DNA of 64,000 bases from positions 92,517 through 156,516 of the forward strand of contig CAZZKG010000001.1 of NCBI GenBank assembly GCA_964654825.1, read 5' to 3'. Below, in pieces: positions 1-9,111 of this stretch (positions are counted from its first letter, which is position 1; each line of letters begins with the position of its first letter). The notes under the pieces are model-generated. The model was given only the letters and a program-made list of their open reading frames with translations, made no database searches and was not told where the DNA came from. The position numbers and the translations under genes were made by a program. The stretch comes from CAZZKG01 sp964654825. Lineage in GTDB: Bacteria > Gemmatimonadota > CAZMKB01.

Positions 1-1704
1 TGGAATATGAGCTTCTTGGATTTCACTCACCGAAAGGTCATAAACCTCATACTCGTTGTTTTGGAAATCATAGATGTACTTTATACCATCCTCGATAAGT
101 GCTCTCTTATGCCTCCACCCAAAACACTCACTTACAATCTCCCTGTTCCCATTCCCATTGTACGGTTTCTCTCGAATATCGATCGCAATTCCATCGCTAT
201 CGATTTTGTATTCACTCGACATACCAAAATATTCCAGCAGGGTGGGGAGTAGATCGACCAGCATCACTGGATCTTCCACTACCTGTTTCCCATCAGCATT
301 GGGTATTCTTACAAGTAGCGGCACATGGATAACCTCATTATAAAGAAATGGATCGTGAGCGAAGTACATCTCATCTCTTTCAAGAAGGCTCTCCCCATGA
401 TCTGCTGTTACGATAATGATAGTATTATTGTAGAGATTGAGTTCCTTCAGGCCCTCGAGTAGTTCTCTAAAAGCAACATCAAAAGTAAATATTCCTGTAT
501 CATACCGGTCGTAGATAAAATGCAGGTCATCATCACTCAGTCCAAGTTCCTCAATTTTTTTTCTTCTGAGATTGTAGTGGGACATTTTCCGCCCGATTTC
601 TCTGCTACTGAACCGGCCGTTCGAGTAGAGCAATTCATATTTCTCATCACGTGCGTATGGTCGATGTACGTCCCAGTAATGAAGCCAGACAAAGAAAGGG
701 GAATCACGATTCCCTTTCAGCCACTTCAAGAAAATCTCGTTTATCTCATGTCCGGAATAGAACGAGAGCACCTTTTTCTTCAGTTTATAGATTATCTTTT
801 CCGTTAAGCAATTGCGCATCTTGAGGAAACTCTCCACGCGGGTTTGAAAACCCTGCCCCAGATTCTGATCTGTAAGAAGAGACATGTTCACGAAGGCTGC
901 AGTTTGGTATCCTTCGTTTGCAAAGATCTCCGCCATTGTAACAGCAGTATCATCCAGTTTGTTCCATGCCAGAAGTCCGTGATTGGATACAAACTTCGAT
1001 GTGAACATTGATGCATGTGATGGTGGAGTAAAACTTGATTGAGAAAAGGCGTTCGTGAAATTGATGCAATGTTCTGCAAACTGATCGAGGTTCTTACTCG
1101 TGTTTCTGTGATATCCATTCATACTGAGGTTCTCGTATCGTAATGTGTCCACTGTGATGAACAGAACATTATATCCCTCTGCTTTCCGGGCCATTTTCAA
1201 ATATAGTGCAGGGACAAGGTACACCGCGACCACGATACTGATGAGTATCCTCAACCTGATATGTCGGATGATCGCTGAAAAGGATCTCAGTGGAATAGGT
1301 ATGAGATAAATGAATCCAAACATTACGATCAGAAAGATCACATTTAGAAATGTACTCCTTTCCTGATAGAAGGCCGGAATCTCACCTCTGGTGTTGATAA
1401 ATACCCAGCTAATATAAATAATCATGAAAAACAGCAGGAGTTTTACTGCCATCGTTAAGCACTTGGAGATGTCTTTGACAATTAATCGAAATAAAATTGA
1501 TATGATACTCACCCCAAGAATGGCGGAGATGGACATGAATGTTAGCCAGGATACATCAGCAAAATAATCAGCGACAGCACAGTAAATAAGCCCATTCGTG
1601 ATGTAGCCATTCTGAATGATGTGTATTATATGATATACCACATTCGATAGAAGAAGCAGTATCCACAACACAAACACGGTCTTTATCCAATCACTTATTC
1701 GCAT
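1..1704 (-). CDS. Membrane-anchored sulfatase/alkaline-phosphatase superfamily protein (C-terminus cut by window edge)
   Basis: The frame stays open from an ATG at 1704 to base 1, so the C-terminus lies outside the window. A GAGGTG ribosome site sits 7 bases before the ATG, which overlaps the end of the upstream glycosyltransferase by 14 bases. The first roughly 170 residues hold several membrane segments. The periplasmic domain begins with the metal-binding stretch LFITVDTLR (about residue 180) and carries ADHGES near 433. The nucleophile site reads TPPSH near 222. A formylglycine sulfatase needs C/S-x-P-x-R, so Thr is in the Cys place, as in the phosphoethanolamine and phosphoglycerol transferases of this superfamily. 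I infer that it modifies the surface polysaccharide or lipid A on the outer face of the inner membrane. The substrate is unknown. Confidence 0.8.
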   Translation of the reverse strand, partial: MRISDWIKTVFVLWILLLLSNVVYHIIHIIQNGYITNGLIYCAVADYFADVSWLTFMSISAILGVSIISILFRLIVKDISKCLTMAVKLLLFFMIIYISWVFINTRGEIPAFYQERSTFLNVIFLIVMFGFIYLIPIPLRSFSAIIRHIRLRILISIVVAVYLVPALYLKMARKAEGYNVLFITVDTLRYENLSMNGYHRNTSKNLDQFAEHCINFTNAFSQSSFTPPSHASMFTSKFVSNHGLLAWNKLDDTAVTMAEIFANEGYQTAAFVNMSLLTDQNLGQGFQTRVESFLKMRNCLTEKIIYKLKKKVLSFYSGHEINEIFLKWLKGNRDSPFFVWLHYWDVHRPYARDEKYELLYSNGRFSSREIGRKMSHYNLRRKKIEELGLSDDDLHFIYDRYDTGIFTFDVAFRELLEGLKELNLYNNTIIIVTADHGESLLERDEMYFAHDPFLYNEVIHVPLLVRIPNADGKQVVEDPVMLVDLLPTLLEYFGMSSEYKIDSDGIAIDIREKPYNGNGNREIVSECFGWRHKRALIEDGIKYIYDFQNNEYEVYDLSVSEIQEAHIP

Positions 1705-2785
1705 CCACTTTCACCTCATTTTTCAGAACCTGGTTTTCCATCATCATGATCTCCGACATTACTTGCTCAGGAAGTAAAACGATTAGACATTTACGTTCTT
1801 TATATATGCAGCTGATTTTTTTTCCAACTGTGTGGATGGAGAAGCACGGGCTGCAGGTGATCCCGCTCCTCACCACGACATGATCCTCACCGTACGGGGC
1901 GGTTCTGACGGGATCAGTCGGTCCGAAAATACCGATCGTCCTGACACCGGTGGCAGCAGCGATATGCATGAGACCTGAATCATTACTTATAAAGAGTTTA
2001 CACATTTTTATCAGAGCAGCTGTTGTCTGAATGTCCAGTTCGGTGACAATTTGACAGTCGGACTCCATTGTATTTTTGATTTCCTGCTTGATAGGATCCT
2101 CATCCCGACTCCCGAAGAGCAGAATCTCGCAGTCATACCGTGACTTCAATTTGTCCGCCAGTTCCGCAAAATAACGAGCCGGCCATCTTTTCAAGTCCAT
2201 GGTGAGATTTTTACTCGATCCGGGGTGTATCCCGATCATCGTTGCACCCCGACCGAACTCGGAGGCTATCGAATCAGCCCTGGACTGTATCTCATCGGGT
2301 ATGAACAATTCTAGATGCCTCGGTTCTCTGTTTGGATCGATCCCGATCACCTTCAGCAGATTCAGATTCTGCTCGACGTCATGTGCTTTGTAGTCAATGT
2401 CTATCCCTGTGTCGTTGATGAAATTGAGATGAAAATTTTTTCTGTAGCTGTATTGATGAGATACTCTCACAGTTGCGTTCACCAATAACTGGAATACATT
2501 CTTGTCCAGTCTGTTTGAGGGAAAAAGATTAAAGGAATAATCATATCTGATTTTTCGCAGTTTTTTAAAAAATCTCAGAAGTGCACCCAGGTTCCTCACC
2601 ATGTCATAATTCAATACAGATATCTCATCAAAATAAGGGCAACCCTCGAGCAGATCCATCCCACCTTTGAATTGAACAATTAGATGCACGTATGATTCGG
2701 GATAATTACTCTTGATCGCTCTCAGCATCGGTACGGAGAGGATGTTGATTCCAATTCCAGACTGACAATTGACGAGAATTTTCAT
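1691..2785 (-). CDS. GT9 family glycosyltransferase (ADP-heptose:LPS heptosyltransferase-like)
   Basis: This 364-residue protein has the two-Rossmann-fold GT-B layout of the WaaC/WaaF family. The C-terminal half carries IGIHPGSSKN (about 190-200) and the nucleotide-sugar signature SNDSGLMHIAA followed by IGIFGPTDP, both typical of GT9. The family transfers heptose from ADP-heptose onto lipid A core in the cytoplasm; GT9 relatives in polysaccharide loci can use other sugars. It lies 9 bases downstream of a GT2 gene and overlaps the next gene by 14 bases, so it is part of the same operon. A Cys-rich stretch near the C-terminus (CSPCF and a CIYKERKC segment) matches many GT9 proteins. The donor sugar cannot be told from sequence. 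Confidence 0.85.
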   Translation of the reverse strand: MKILVNCQSGIGINILSVPMLRAIKSNYPESYVHLIVQFKGGMDLLEGCPYFDEISVLNYDMVRNLGALLRFFKKLRKIRYDYSFNLFPSNRLDKNVFQLLVNATVRVSHQYSYRKNFHLNFINDTGIDIDYKAHDVEQNLNLLKVIGIDPNREPRHLELFIPDEIQSRADSIASEFGRGATMIGIHPGSSKNLTMDLKRWPARYFAELADKLKSRYDCEILLFGSRDEDPIKQEIKNTMESDCQIVTELDIQTTAALIKMCKLFISNDSGLMHIAAATGVRTIGIFGPTDPVRTAPYGEDHVVVRSGITCSPCFSIHTVGKKISCIYKERKCLIVLLPEQVMSEIMMMENQVLKNEVKVDANK

Positions 2786-2794
2786 GATAACCGA

Positions 2795-3715
2795 TTACTC
2801 GACTTTTCTAAAACCCAGATGCCATTTGATAATGTCCGAATAATATGTACCGTCACCACCCTTCAAACCGGTGAGCAGACACCTGAACATGCTCGTGAGC
2901 AGGATGATTACATAGAGAATCGAGGTTTCCAGTGTCCCTCGGTGCTTGATGAGATACTGGTAATGGCTTTTGAGACGTATCCTGATACCCTTGTCCCGTA
3001 ATTTGTCGCTGCTCACCTTGTGGAGATGGATCACCCTGGCAGAGGACAGGAAATAAACTTTCCACCCGGCATCGTGTGTCCTCTTACAGTAATCGGTTTC
3101 CTCCCGGTACATGAAAAACCTTTCATCGAGATAGCCGACACTTTCGAGGAGATCTCTCCTCAGAAACAGACAGGCGCCCTTCAGATGAGCCACCTCCTGA
3201 TCTCTATCGTGTTCTTCAGTGGAAAGAGAATATTTGATGGATAATGACAACCGATTTATGAAATCCGAAAAACCTCCATACTCGACCACTTCCTCGAGAA
3301 GACCCGGATAGCGCCAGTAGGCTGATTTCTGTGTCGTCAGGTCATCATTGAGCAGTTTGCATCCGATGATGCCTATCTCTCCATCACTTTCCATGGATTC
3401 GAGCACAATCTTGAATACATCCTCGATAAAGATAATATCGCTGTTGATGAGACCGAGAACGTCACCACGGGCACACTTTAAACCTGTATTCACGGCTTTT
3501 GAGAACCCTGCATTGTTTTTATTCTCGATTAGTGAAACATTTTGATAGCTGTTCCTCAGCCGCTCCTGTGTGCCGTCGGTTGAGCCATTGTCTACGACAA
3601 TTATTTCGTGATCATATCCGGATATGAATTCATGTAATGAATCAAGACACTTACACAAAACATCCCGGGTGTTATAGGAGACAATCACGATGGATATACT
3701 GTTTTTCCGAGACAC
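2795..3715 (-). CDS. GT2 family glycosyltransferase (rhamnosyltransferase-like)
   Basis: This 306-residue GT-A fold enzyme shows SIVIVSYNTRD at its N-terminus, VVDNGSTDGT near 40-50, the NNAGFSKAVNTG loop and a metal-binding NSD near 92. These are the hallmarks of the dTDP-rhamnosyl/galactofuranosyl GT2 group. A single hydrophobic segment near residues 265-285 may tether it to the membrane. The start is a GTG at 3715 with a GGGG stretch just upstream; no in-frame ATG lies nearby. A 123-base gap separates it from the preceding gene and is the longest gap inside the polysaccharide operon. The likely role is adding one sugar to the repeat unit on its lipid carrier; donor and acceptor are not determinable. 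Confidence 0.85.
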   Translation of the reverse strand: MSRKNSISIVIVSYNTRDVLCKCLDSLHEFISGYDHEIIVVDNGSTDGTQERLRNSYQNVSLIENKNNAGFSKAVNTGLKCARGDVLGLINSDIIFIEDVFKIVLESMESDGEIGIIGCKLLNDDLTTQKSAYWRYPGLLEEVVEYGGFSDFINRLSLSIKYSLSTEEHDRDQEVAHLKGACLFLRRDLLESVGYLDERFFMYREETDYCKRTHDAGWKVYFLSSARVIHLHKVSSDKLRDKGIRIRLKSHYQYLIKHRGTLETSILYVIILLTSMFRCLLTGLKGGDGTYYSDIIKWHLGFRKVE

Positions 3716-3838
3716 GGTAAATCCCCATCCGTTTATCGATTCATAAAAAAAAATTCCGAGAGAACAGGATCGTGGATATCAAAAAAGACCAGCCGGGATA
3801 TCCCGAAACTTCTGAAACCCTCCCCAGGGGAATATGTA

Positions 3839-4822
3839 TCATTCGAGGGATTTGTCGAACCTGGTTTTGTCTCCTTCTAGTTCGTTCTTTCTTATGCGAT
3901 AGAGAACGTCTTCTATGAGCCGCCGGTTGGATGCGATGATATCTGCGAGGAGACCAATCATGACGATCTGGAACCCGACGATCAGAAGTACCGCGGAAAG
4001 AATGAGTGACTGGACGTGTCCAGAACCGCTGCCGGAGTAATAGAAATAGATAAATCTCACTCCCATCATAACTCCGACAAACAGTATCATCGAACCGATA
4101 TAAGTAAACATTCTAAGGGGTCGGTACATCGTATAAATACGAATGATTGTGCTTATCGATCTACCGATATAGGACCTGATACTGGTGAACAAACGTGACT
4201 CTCTCAACTTTTCATTGGTTTTTATCGTCACGCTCGAAACGTTTATGTTTTTGATCCCGGCCTGGATTATCGTCTCCAGAGTGTATGTAAAATCGGAGAG
4301 GATATTTATCTTCAGTGCAGCGTCCTTGCTGAAAGCCCTGAAACCGCTCGTTGCATCCGGAACATCCGTGTACGATACGTGTCGTATTACCCAGCTCCCT
4401 ATCTTCTGAAGTTTCTTCTTGGTAAAAGAGAAATGCTGGATATTCTCGATATCTCTGTCCCCGACGACCATATCGGATTTCCCCGTGACGATCGGGGCGA
4501 TGAGTTTCTCGATATCTTTTCCGGAATACTGATTATCTCCATCGGTGTTCACAATGATGTCGGCCCCGAGCTTGAGACAGGCATCGAGACCGGCCATAAA
4601 TCCAACAGCAAGCCCTTTGTTTCCTGAGAACCTCACAATGTGATCGACGCCACACTCCCGCGCTACTTCGACAGTCCGATCCTCACTACCATCATCGATC
4701 ACGAGAATCTCAACTTCGTCGACCCCTGTGATTTCACGAGGTATATCCCCGATGGTGAATGGAAGAGTATCTTCCTCATTCAGGCATGGGATCTGAACGA
4801 TCAATTTCATCTTTTTCTCCAT
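3839..4822 (-). CDS. GT2 polyprenyl-phosphate glycosyltransferase (GtrB/ArnC/DPM1-like)
   Basis: This 327-residue protein has an intact GT-A domain (IPCLNEEDTLP at the start, VIDDGSEDRT near 40, NTDGDNQ near 92) followed by two C-terminal membrane helices (about 240-260 and 275-300) and a basic tail. That is the architecture of enzymes that load a sugar onto undecaprenyl phosphate on the cytoplasmic face. Its ATG overlaps the TAA of the preceding gene by one base (TAATG), so translational coupling is likely. It is the last of three consecutive GT2 genes with the same C-terminal layout, which suggests local duplication. No GT-C transferase that would use such a lipid-linked sugar is visible in the window. 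Confidence 0.85.
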   Translation of the reverse strand: MEKKMKLIVQIPCLNEEDTLPFTIGDIPREITGVDEVEILVIDDGSEDRTVEVARECGVDHIVRFSGNKGLAVGFMAGLDACLKLGADIIVNTDGDNQYSGKDIEKLIAPIVTGKSDMVVGDRDIENIQHFSFTKKKLQKIGSWVIRHVSYTDVPDATSGFRAFSKDAALKINILSDFTYTLETIIQAGIKNINVSSVTIKTNEKLRESRLFTSIRSYIGRSISTIIRIYTMYRPLRMFTYIGSMILFVGVMMGVRFIYFYYSGSGSGHVQSLILSAVLLIVGFQIVMIGLLADIIASNRRLIEDVLYRIRKNELEGDKTRFDKSLE

Positions 4823-5745
4823 TACTCGATGACTTCCTCGATGTCATAATCTTCGACATCACGGGCATGTGTGAAAATAATCATCTCACCGAGAAGACCT
4901 ATCGAAATCATCTGGATGCCGATAAGGAGCAGAAGCACCCCGAGGAGGAGCAGAGGCCTGCCGGCTATTCCTCCCATACCGGTTATCCGATAGATAAACA
5001 GATAGATGTTGATACCCATCCCCACAGCAGCAAGTATAAGACCCAGAAATCCCATAAGATGCAACGGTTTCTTCGAGTATTTTACGAGAAATATCACGGT
5101 AATGATGTCGAGAAATCTGTTTATAAAATCCTTCATATAGAATGACTGCCTGTACGTCCCCGGCAGCTGGACAATTTCTTCCTCGGTGACCTTGTATCCA
5201 TTCCGGTGAGCCAGGATTGGGATGAATTTGTCGAGGTCGCCGTACATGGGAAGTTTCCCATACACTTCCCTTCTTGCTACGATCACACCGCTGTTTAGAT
5301 CGTGAAGCTTCAGCCCTGTGAGACCTCTGGTGATGAAGTTGAAAATTCTCGATACGAATTGATTGAGCTGTGAATCGCGTCTCGGTGTCCGGTACCCGAC
5401 CACCATGTCAGATCCTTCTTTAATTCTGTTGACGAGAACATGAATCCTGGCTGTATCGACATTGACTCTCCCGATTATGTAGGCGACGATATCACCTTTC
5501 GCTCTTCTGACACCAAGTTTGAGCGCTTCTGATTCCTTGAAATTCTGGTGCAGTTCGAGTCTGTGAACCTCACCACTCCCGGCAGCCCTCTCACCATTCG
5601 CACATCCGTTTTCTGACACTTCGATGATTTCATAGGAGAACCCCGCCTTTTCGAGACTCTCAACAAGGCTTTTATTCTGTTTCGAAATGGCTTCACTGGT
5701 ATTGTTGGCCGTCATAACGACCGAGACATCAATCTGATCTTCCAT
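4822..5745 (-). CDS. Degenerate GtrB-like GT2 protein, probably catalytically inactive
   Basis: This 307-residue protein keeps the overall layout of its two neighbours: a GT-A-like domain, two C-terminal membrane helices (about 235-258 and 263-290), a KPLHLMGFLG entry to the first helix and an acidic tail. The catalytic signatures are gone. Where the neighbours have VDDGS it reads EVSENG, and where they have a DGD metal-binding motif it reads IIGRVNVD. The N-terminal PVYNEE/PCLNEE motif is replaced by MTANNTSEA. The frame is fully open and the gene is tightly spaced, so it is expressed rather than decayed. It may be a pseudoenzyme partner of an active paralogue. The family assignment is confident; inactivity is inference from the missing motifs. 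Confidence 0.75.
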   Translation of the reverse strand: MEDQIDVSVVMTANNTSEAISKQNKSLVESLEKAGFSYEIIEVSENGCANGERAAGSGEVHRLELHQNFKESEALKLGVRRAKGDIVAYIIGRVNVDTARIHVLVNRIKEGSDMVVGYRTPRRDSQLNQFVSRIFNFITRGLTGLKLHDLNSGVIVARREVYGKLPMYGDLDKFIPILAHRNGYKVTEEEIVQLPGTYRQSFYMKDFINRFLDIITVIFLVKYSKKPLHLMGFLGLILAAVGMGINIYLFIYRITGMGGIAGRPLLLLGVLLLLIGIQMISIGLLGEMIIFTHARDVEDYDIEEVIE

Positions 5746-5753
5746 TGTTCACC

Positions 5754-6677
5754 TCATCTTTTCATTTCTATATATTTCGAAGTATGCGATATGATCTCGG
5801 CAAGCAGACCGTAGATCATATACTGTACTCCTGATGCAACAAAGAGAAAGATCAATGTAATGACAACGTTCTGCTCTTCCGGATTCATGGTCCCGTAGAG
5901 GAAAGAGAAAACATAGATGAGGGCCGCGAGGCTGCCGCTCAGAAGAAACAGCAGGCCCATACCCCCGAAGTACTTGAGCGGATTATGAACATACCTGATA
6001 AACAGGCTCAGAGTTGTCATGTCCATGAGAACCTTTATGGTTCTGGCAATCGAGTACTTCGATTTACCATGCATCCGTGAATGGTGGTTTACTTCGACTT
6101 CCTTTATCCTGGCTCCTTCGATTTTAGCGAGAGCGGGAATGAACCGGTGCAGCTCTCCATAGAGAGAGATTCTTCCGATCAGATCACCATCGTATACTCT
6201 GAGTGAGCAGCCGGTATCATGAATGTCGACCTTCGTTATAGTCCGTATCAGGTAATTGGCAATCTTCGATGGTATTTTCCTCAAGATGAGCTTGTCCTTC
6301 CGTCTCTTCCGCCACCCGCAGATCATATTACAATCGTCGCCCAGTTGAGATACCATGTCCTTGATATCGTTCGGATCGTTTTGTAGATCACCGTCCATCG
6401 AAATGACAACCTTCCCACTGGCCTGTTTGAATCCGGCAGCCATTGCGGCCGATTGACCGAAATTGGACCGAAACTTCACAATTTTGATTCGGTTGTCGCT
6501 TTTACTCAAGGATTTCAGACGATCGAATGTGTTATCCGAGCTCCCATCATCTACAAAGATCACTTCATAATTATCAGTTAATCCCTGCATCGCATCACTT
6601 ATACGCCGGCAAAGGAGAGGGACATTGTCCTCTTCATTATAAACCGGGACGGTTATCGAGATATCAGGTCTGTCCAC
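5754..6677 (-). CDS. GT2 polyprenyl-phosphate glycosyltransferase (GtrB-like)
   Basis: The enzyme has VPVYNEEDNVP at its N-terminus, VDDGSSDNT near 42 and SMDGDLQND near 90, so its catalytic GT-A domain is intact. Two membrane helices follow at the C-terminus. A longer frame could start at 6698, but I chose the GTG at 6677 (307 residues) because a GGAGG ribosome site sits 7 bases before it and the conserved domain starts a few residues later. The start lies inside the last codons of the upstream gene (14-base overlap). The expected reaction is sugar transfer from a nucleotide donor to polyprenyl phosphate. It resembles the GT2 ending at 3839 and the degenerate copy between them. Confidence 0.85.
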   Translation of the reverse strand: MDRPDISITVPVYNEEDNVPLLCRRISDAMQGLTDNYEVIFVDDGSSDNTFDRLKSLSKSDNRIKIVKFRSNFGQSAAMAAGFKQASGKVVISMDGDLQNDPNDIKDMVSQLGDDCNMICGWRKRRKDKLILRKIPSKIANYLIRTITKVDIHDTGCSLRVYDGDLIGRISLYGELHRFIPALAKIEGARIKEVEVNHHSRMHGKSKYSIARTIKVLMDMTTLSLFIRYVHNPLKYFGGMGLLFLLSGSLAALIYVFSFLYGTMNPEEQNVVITLIFLFVASGVQYMIYGLLAEIISHTSKYIEMKR

Positions 6678-7224
6678 GGGATTTCCTCCACCAGGCATAT
6701 ATTTTCACAGCCGCGAGAGGAGGGACGAGGGTGGCAATCTCCCGCAGGACGGCCAGGTAGTTGTGTTTGTTCATAATCAGACTGCTGAAGAATTCGTTGT
6801 TGCTGTTCTCCCTTCTGATATCCGAAAAGATAGACTTTGCTGAGATATAGTATTCACTGTCGATGGGCCAAAGAAGCTGCAGGCCATACGGAGAGGTCCG
6901 GTCCAGTGACAGTAAATCGAGGATGATGTGACTGCTGTATATCGAGAAAAGCAGAAGGATGTATACCCAGAGCCTCCCATGGTAAAAGAACACGGTGGAA
7001 AGGAGGACACTGACGAGGAGTCCGACAAACAGGCTGTGGCTCAGGCCATGATGATACCTGTTGGGCTCACCTTCGAGAATACCCATGACGAAATCGAAAT
7101 CAGGAAGGATCGCCACCAGCAGGCATAGAGATACGACTTTTAATCTCCTCCTGAACATGAGGAATTGCTGAAAGACATCGTAAATGAGGAAACCGGCGAT
7201 TTCATGTCCGATCGGTGAGGGCAC
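6664..7224 (-). CDS. YdjM-type integral membrane protein (putative membrane-bound metal-dependent hydrolase, PF04307-like)
   Basis: This 186-residue protein begins PSPIGHEIAGF and contains AILPDFDFVMG near 38-48 and HHGLSHSL near 58-65. Its conserved His and Asp residues alternate with hydrophobic helices. That pattern matches the YdjM/PF04307 family, annotated as membrane-bound metal-dependent hydrolases, although biochemical evidence for the family is thin. It lies 3 bases after the AsnB-like gene and overlaps the following GT2 gene, so it belongs to the polysaccharide operon. Relatives are often found in exopolysaccharide gene clusters. A role in processing a lipid-linked intermediate is possible but unproven. 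Confidence 0.7.
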   Translation of the reverse strand: MPSPIGHEIAGFLIYDVFQQFLMFRRRLKVVSLCLLVAILPDFDFVMGILEGEPNRYHHGLSHSLFVGLLVSVLLSTVFFYHGRLWVYILLLFSIYSSHIILDLLSLDRTSPYGLQLLWPIDSEYYISAKSIFSDIRRENSNNEFFSSLIMNKHNYLAVLREIATLVPPLAAVKIYAWWRKSRGQT

Positions 7225-7227
7225 GTT

Positions 7228-9111
7228 TCACTCCATGTAATTGTGCTGCCAGATTTTGAAAACCATCAATGCCCACAGTCGGTGACTGTGGTTCTCTTTC
7301 CCTTCGAGGTGATCATTCATCAACGAATCGATGTAATTCCACGAAAACAGGTGATCCCTTTCGATCGATTCCCTGTTCAACACGTCGAGCATCATGGGCT
7401 TGAGCTCATTTTTCAGCCAGTTCTTGATAGGGATCGAAAAACCCTCTTTCTTTTTCTGAAGGATTTCCGCAGGTACAATCCCCTCCATTGATTTTTTCAA
7501 AACGTATTTTCTCCGGTAATTCTTCATTTTCAGTTGTGCCGGGATGGAAAAGGAATACTCGACTACCTCATGGTCGAGAAATGGTACCCGGGCTTCCAGC
7601 GAATTGGCCATCGACATCCTGTCCACTTTGACCAGAATGTCATCGCATAGATATGTTTTGAGATCGACGTAGAGGTCGCAGTCGAGATGATCTTTATATC
7701 CACTCCTTTCGAAGTGCCTCAGAATCACACTGTACGTTTGTTCGAGATCGAGCTCCTCGAGCAGCGAATCGGAGTACATATTCCTCTTCTCGCACTCGTT
7801 CAGAAATATCATCCATCTGGTGTGATGCAGATTCTCGGGAAGTTCGGCGCCTTCCAGATACCGCTTTACAATGTTTACCAGTCCCTTTTTCTGAGGTCTC
7901 GGCGGCACTTTTCGAGCGATAGAATCGAGTACGTTTCGTGCGGCACCGGGGACTACTTTGTAGAAGCGGTATATTTTCTCCGCCAGATAGGTATCATAAC
8001 CCGCAAAGAGTTCATCACCCCCGTCTCCGGAGAGCACTACCTTGAGGTGATCTCTCGCCAGTTTCGAGACGAGATAAGTCGGGAAAATGGAGAAATCTCC
8101 GAACGGCTCATCGATAAATTTCAGCAGCCCTTCAACAAGGTTGACGATATCGGGCTGAAGAATGAGTTCGTGGTGATCGGTACCACACAGACTGGCGACC
8201 ATCCGCGCATACGACAACTCGTCATAACTCTGATCTTCGAATCCGATGGAGAATGTTTTGATCTGACTGTCATAGAGATCCGCCATGAACATGACGATCG
8301 AGCTCGAGTCTATCCCGCCGCTCAGGAAAGCCCCGACGGGGACGTCACTCAACAGGTGTGATTTCACCGCATCCCTCAGATGTTCGCGAAGAGAAACGAG
8401 GACATCGTTCTCATCTCTGAAATCAAGCTTTTCAATATTATCTACATCCCAGTATCTCCTGTGTGTTACTCCCTCCTCGGTGATCACTACCATGTATCCC
8501 GGCATGACCTTTTTTATCCGTTTGAATATCGAGTAAGGAGCCGGTATGTATTCGAGACTGAGAAACATGTCCAGTGCCTGCAAATCGAGAGTTTTATCCA
8601 GGCCCTTTTTCTTCAGAATTGTTTTCACTTCAGATCCGAATATGTACTTTTCGTCATCCACGTACAGATAGAGAGGCTTGATACCGATCCTGTCCCGGCC
8701 GAGAATGAGTTTCTTTTTGTTCTCATCGTAAAGAGCGAAACCGAACATCCCGCGTAAATGTTTGATAAAATCCTCGCCATACTCCTCGTAGCAGTGGAGG
8801 AGGATCTCGGTATCAGTCCGCGTACTGAAGATGTGTCCGCTTTTGTGCATCCTCTCACGGAGCTCCGGATAGTTGTAGATTTCGCCGTTGAAGACAACCC
8901 AGAGACTCCCATCTTCGTTACAGATCGGCTGCTTCCCACCGGAGAGATCGATGATACTGAGCCGCCTCATACCCATTGCCACACGGCCATTCATGTAAAA
9001 ACCATCCTCATCCGGTCCACGGTGGACTATCGTACCGGTCATTTCGGTGATTTCAGACAGTTCAGCCTTGCCGGCTTCACTCCTGTAGTAGATTCCGCAG
9101 ATGCCGCACAT
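7228..9111 (-). CDS. asnB: Asparagine synthase-type glutamine amidotransferase (AsnB family)
   Basis: The 627-residue protein begins MCGICGIYY, so Cys2 becomes the N-terminal nucleophile that releases ammonia from glutamine. The glutaminase domain (about 1-190, with HRGPDEDG) is followed by the synthetase domain with the ATP-binding SGGIDSS near 264-270 and a GDGGDE motif near 360. The length fits the subgroup seen in exopolysaccharide and exosortase-associated clusters, where the enzyme is thought to amidate a sugar acid or a peptide-like substituent rather than make free asparagine. The neighbouring UDP-glucuronate and UDP-galacturonate genes would supply such acids. Its start overlaps the preceding GT4 stop (TGATG). 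No exosortase is visible in the window. Confidence 0.9.
   Translation of the reverse strand: MCGICGIYYRSEAGKAELSEITEMTGTIVHRGPDEDGFYMNGRVAMGMRRLSIIDLSGGKQPICNEDGSLWVVFNGEIYNYPELRERMHKSGHIFSTRTDTEILLHCYEEYGEDFIKHLRGMFGFALYDENKKKLILGRDRIGIKPLYLYVDDEKYIFGSEVKTILKKKGLDKTLDLQALDMFLSLEYIPAPYSIFKRIKKVMPGYMVVITEEGVTHRRYWDVDNIEKLDFRDENDVLVSLREHLRDAVKSHLLSDVPVGAFLSGGIDSSSIVMFMADLYDSQIKTFSIGFEDQSYDELSYARMVASLCGTDHHELILQPDIVNLVEGLLKFIDEPFGDFSIFPTYLVSKLARDHLKVVLSGDGGDELFAGYDTYLAEKIYRFYKVVPGAARNVLDSIARKVPPRPQKKGLVNIVKRYLEGAELPENLHHTRWMIFLNECEKRNMYSDSLLEELDLEQTYSVILRHFERSGYKDHLDCDLYVDLKTYLCDDILVKVDRMSMANSLEARVPFLDHEVVEYSFSIPAQLKMKNYRRKYVLKKSMEGIVPAEILQKKKEGFSIPIKNWLKNELKPMMLDVLNRESIERDHLFSWNYIDSLMNDHLEGKENHSHRLWALMVFKIWQHNYME

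Noticed and set aside
3716..3838. Possible terminator in the 123-base gap inside the polysaccharide operon
   Set aside because: CGGGATATCCCG can form only a four-base stem, and the T-run is about six bases further on. Too weak to call.
7687..8361. 224-codon plus-strand frame opposite the asparagine synthase-like gene
   Set aside because: Antisense shadow of a complete and conserved gene.
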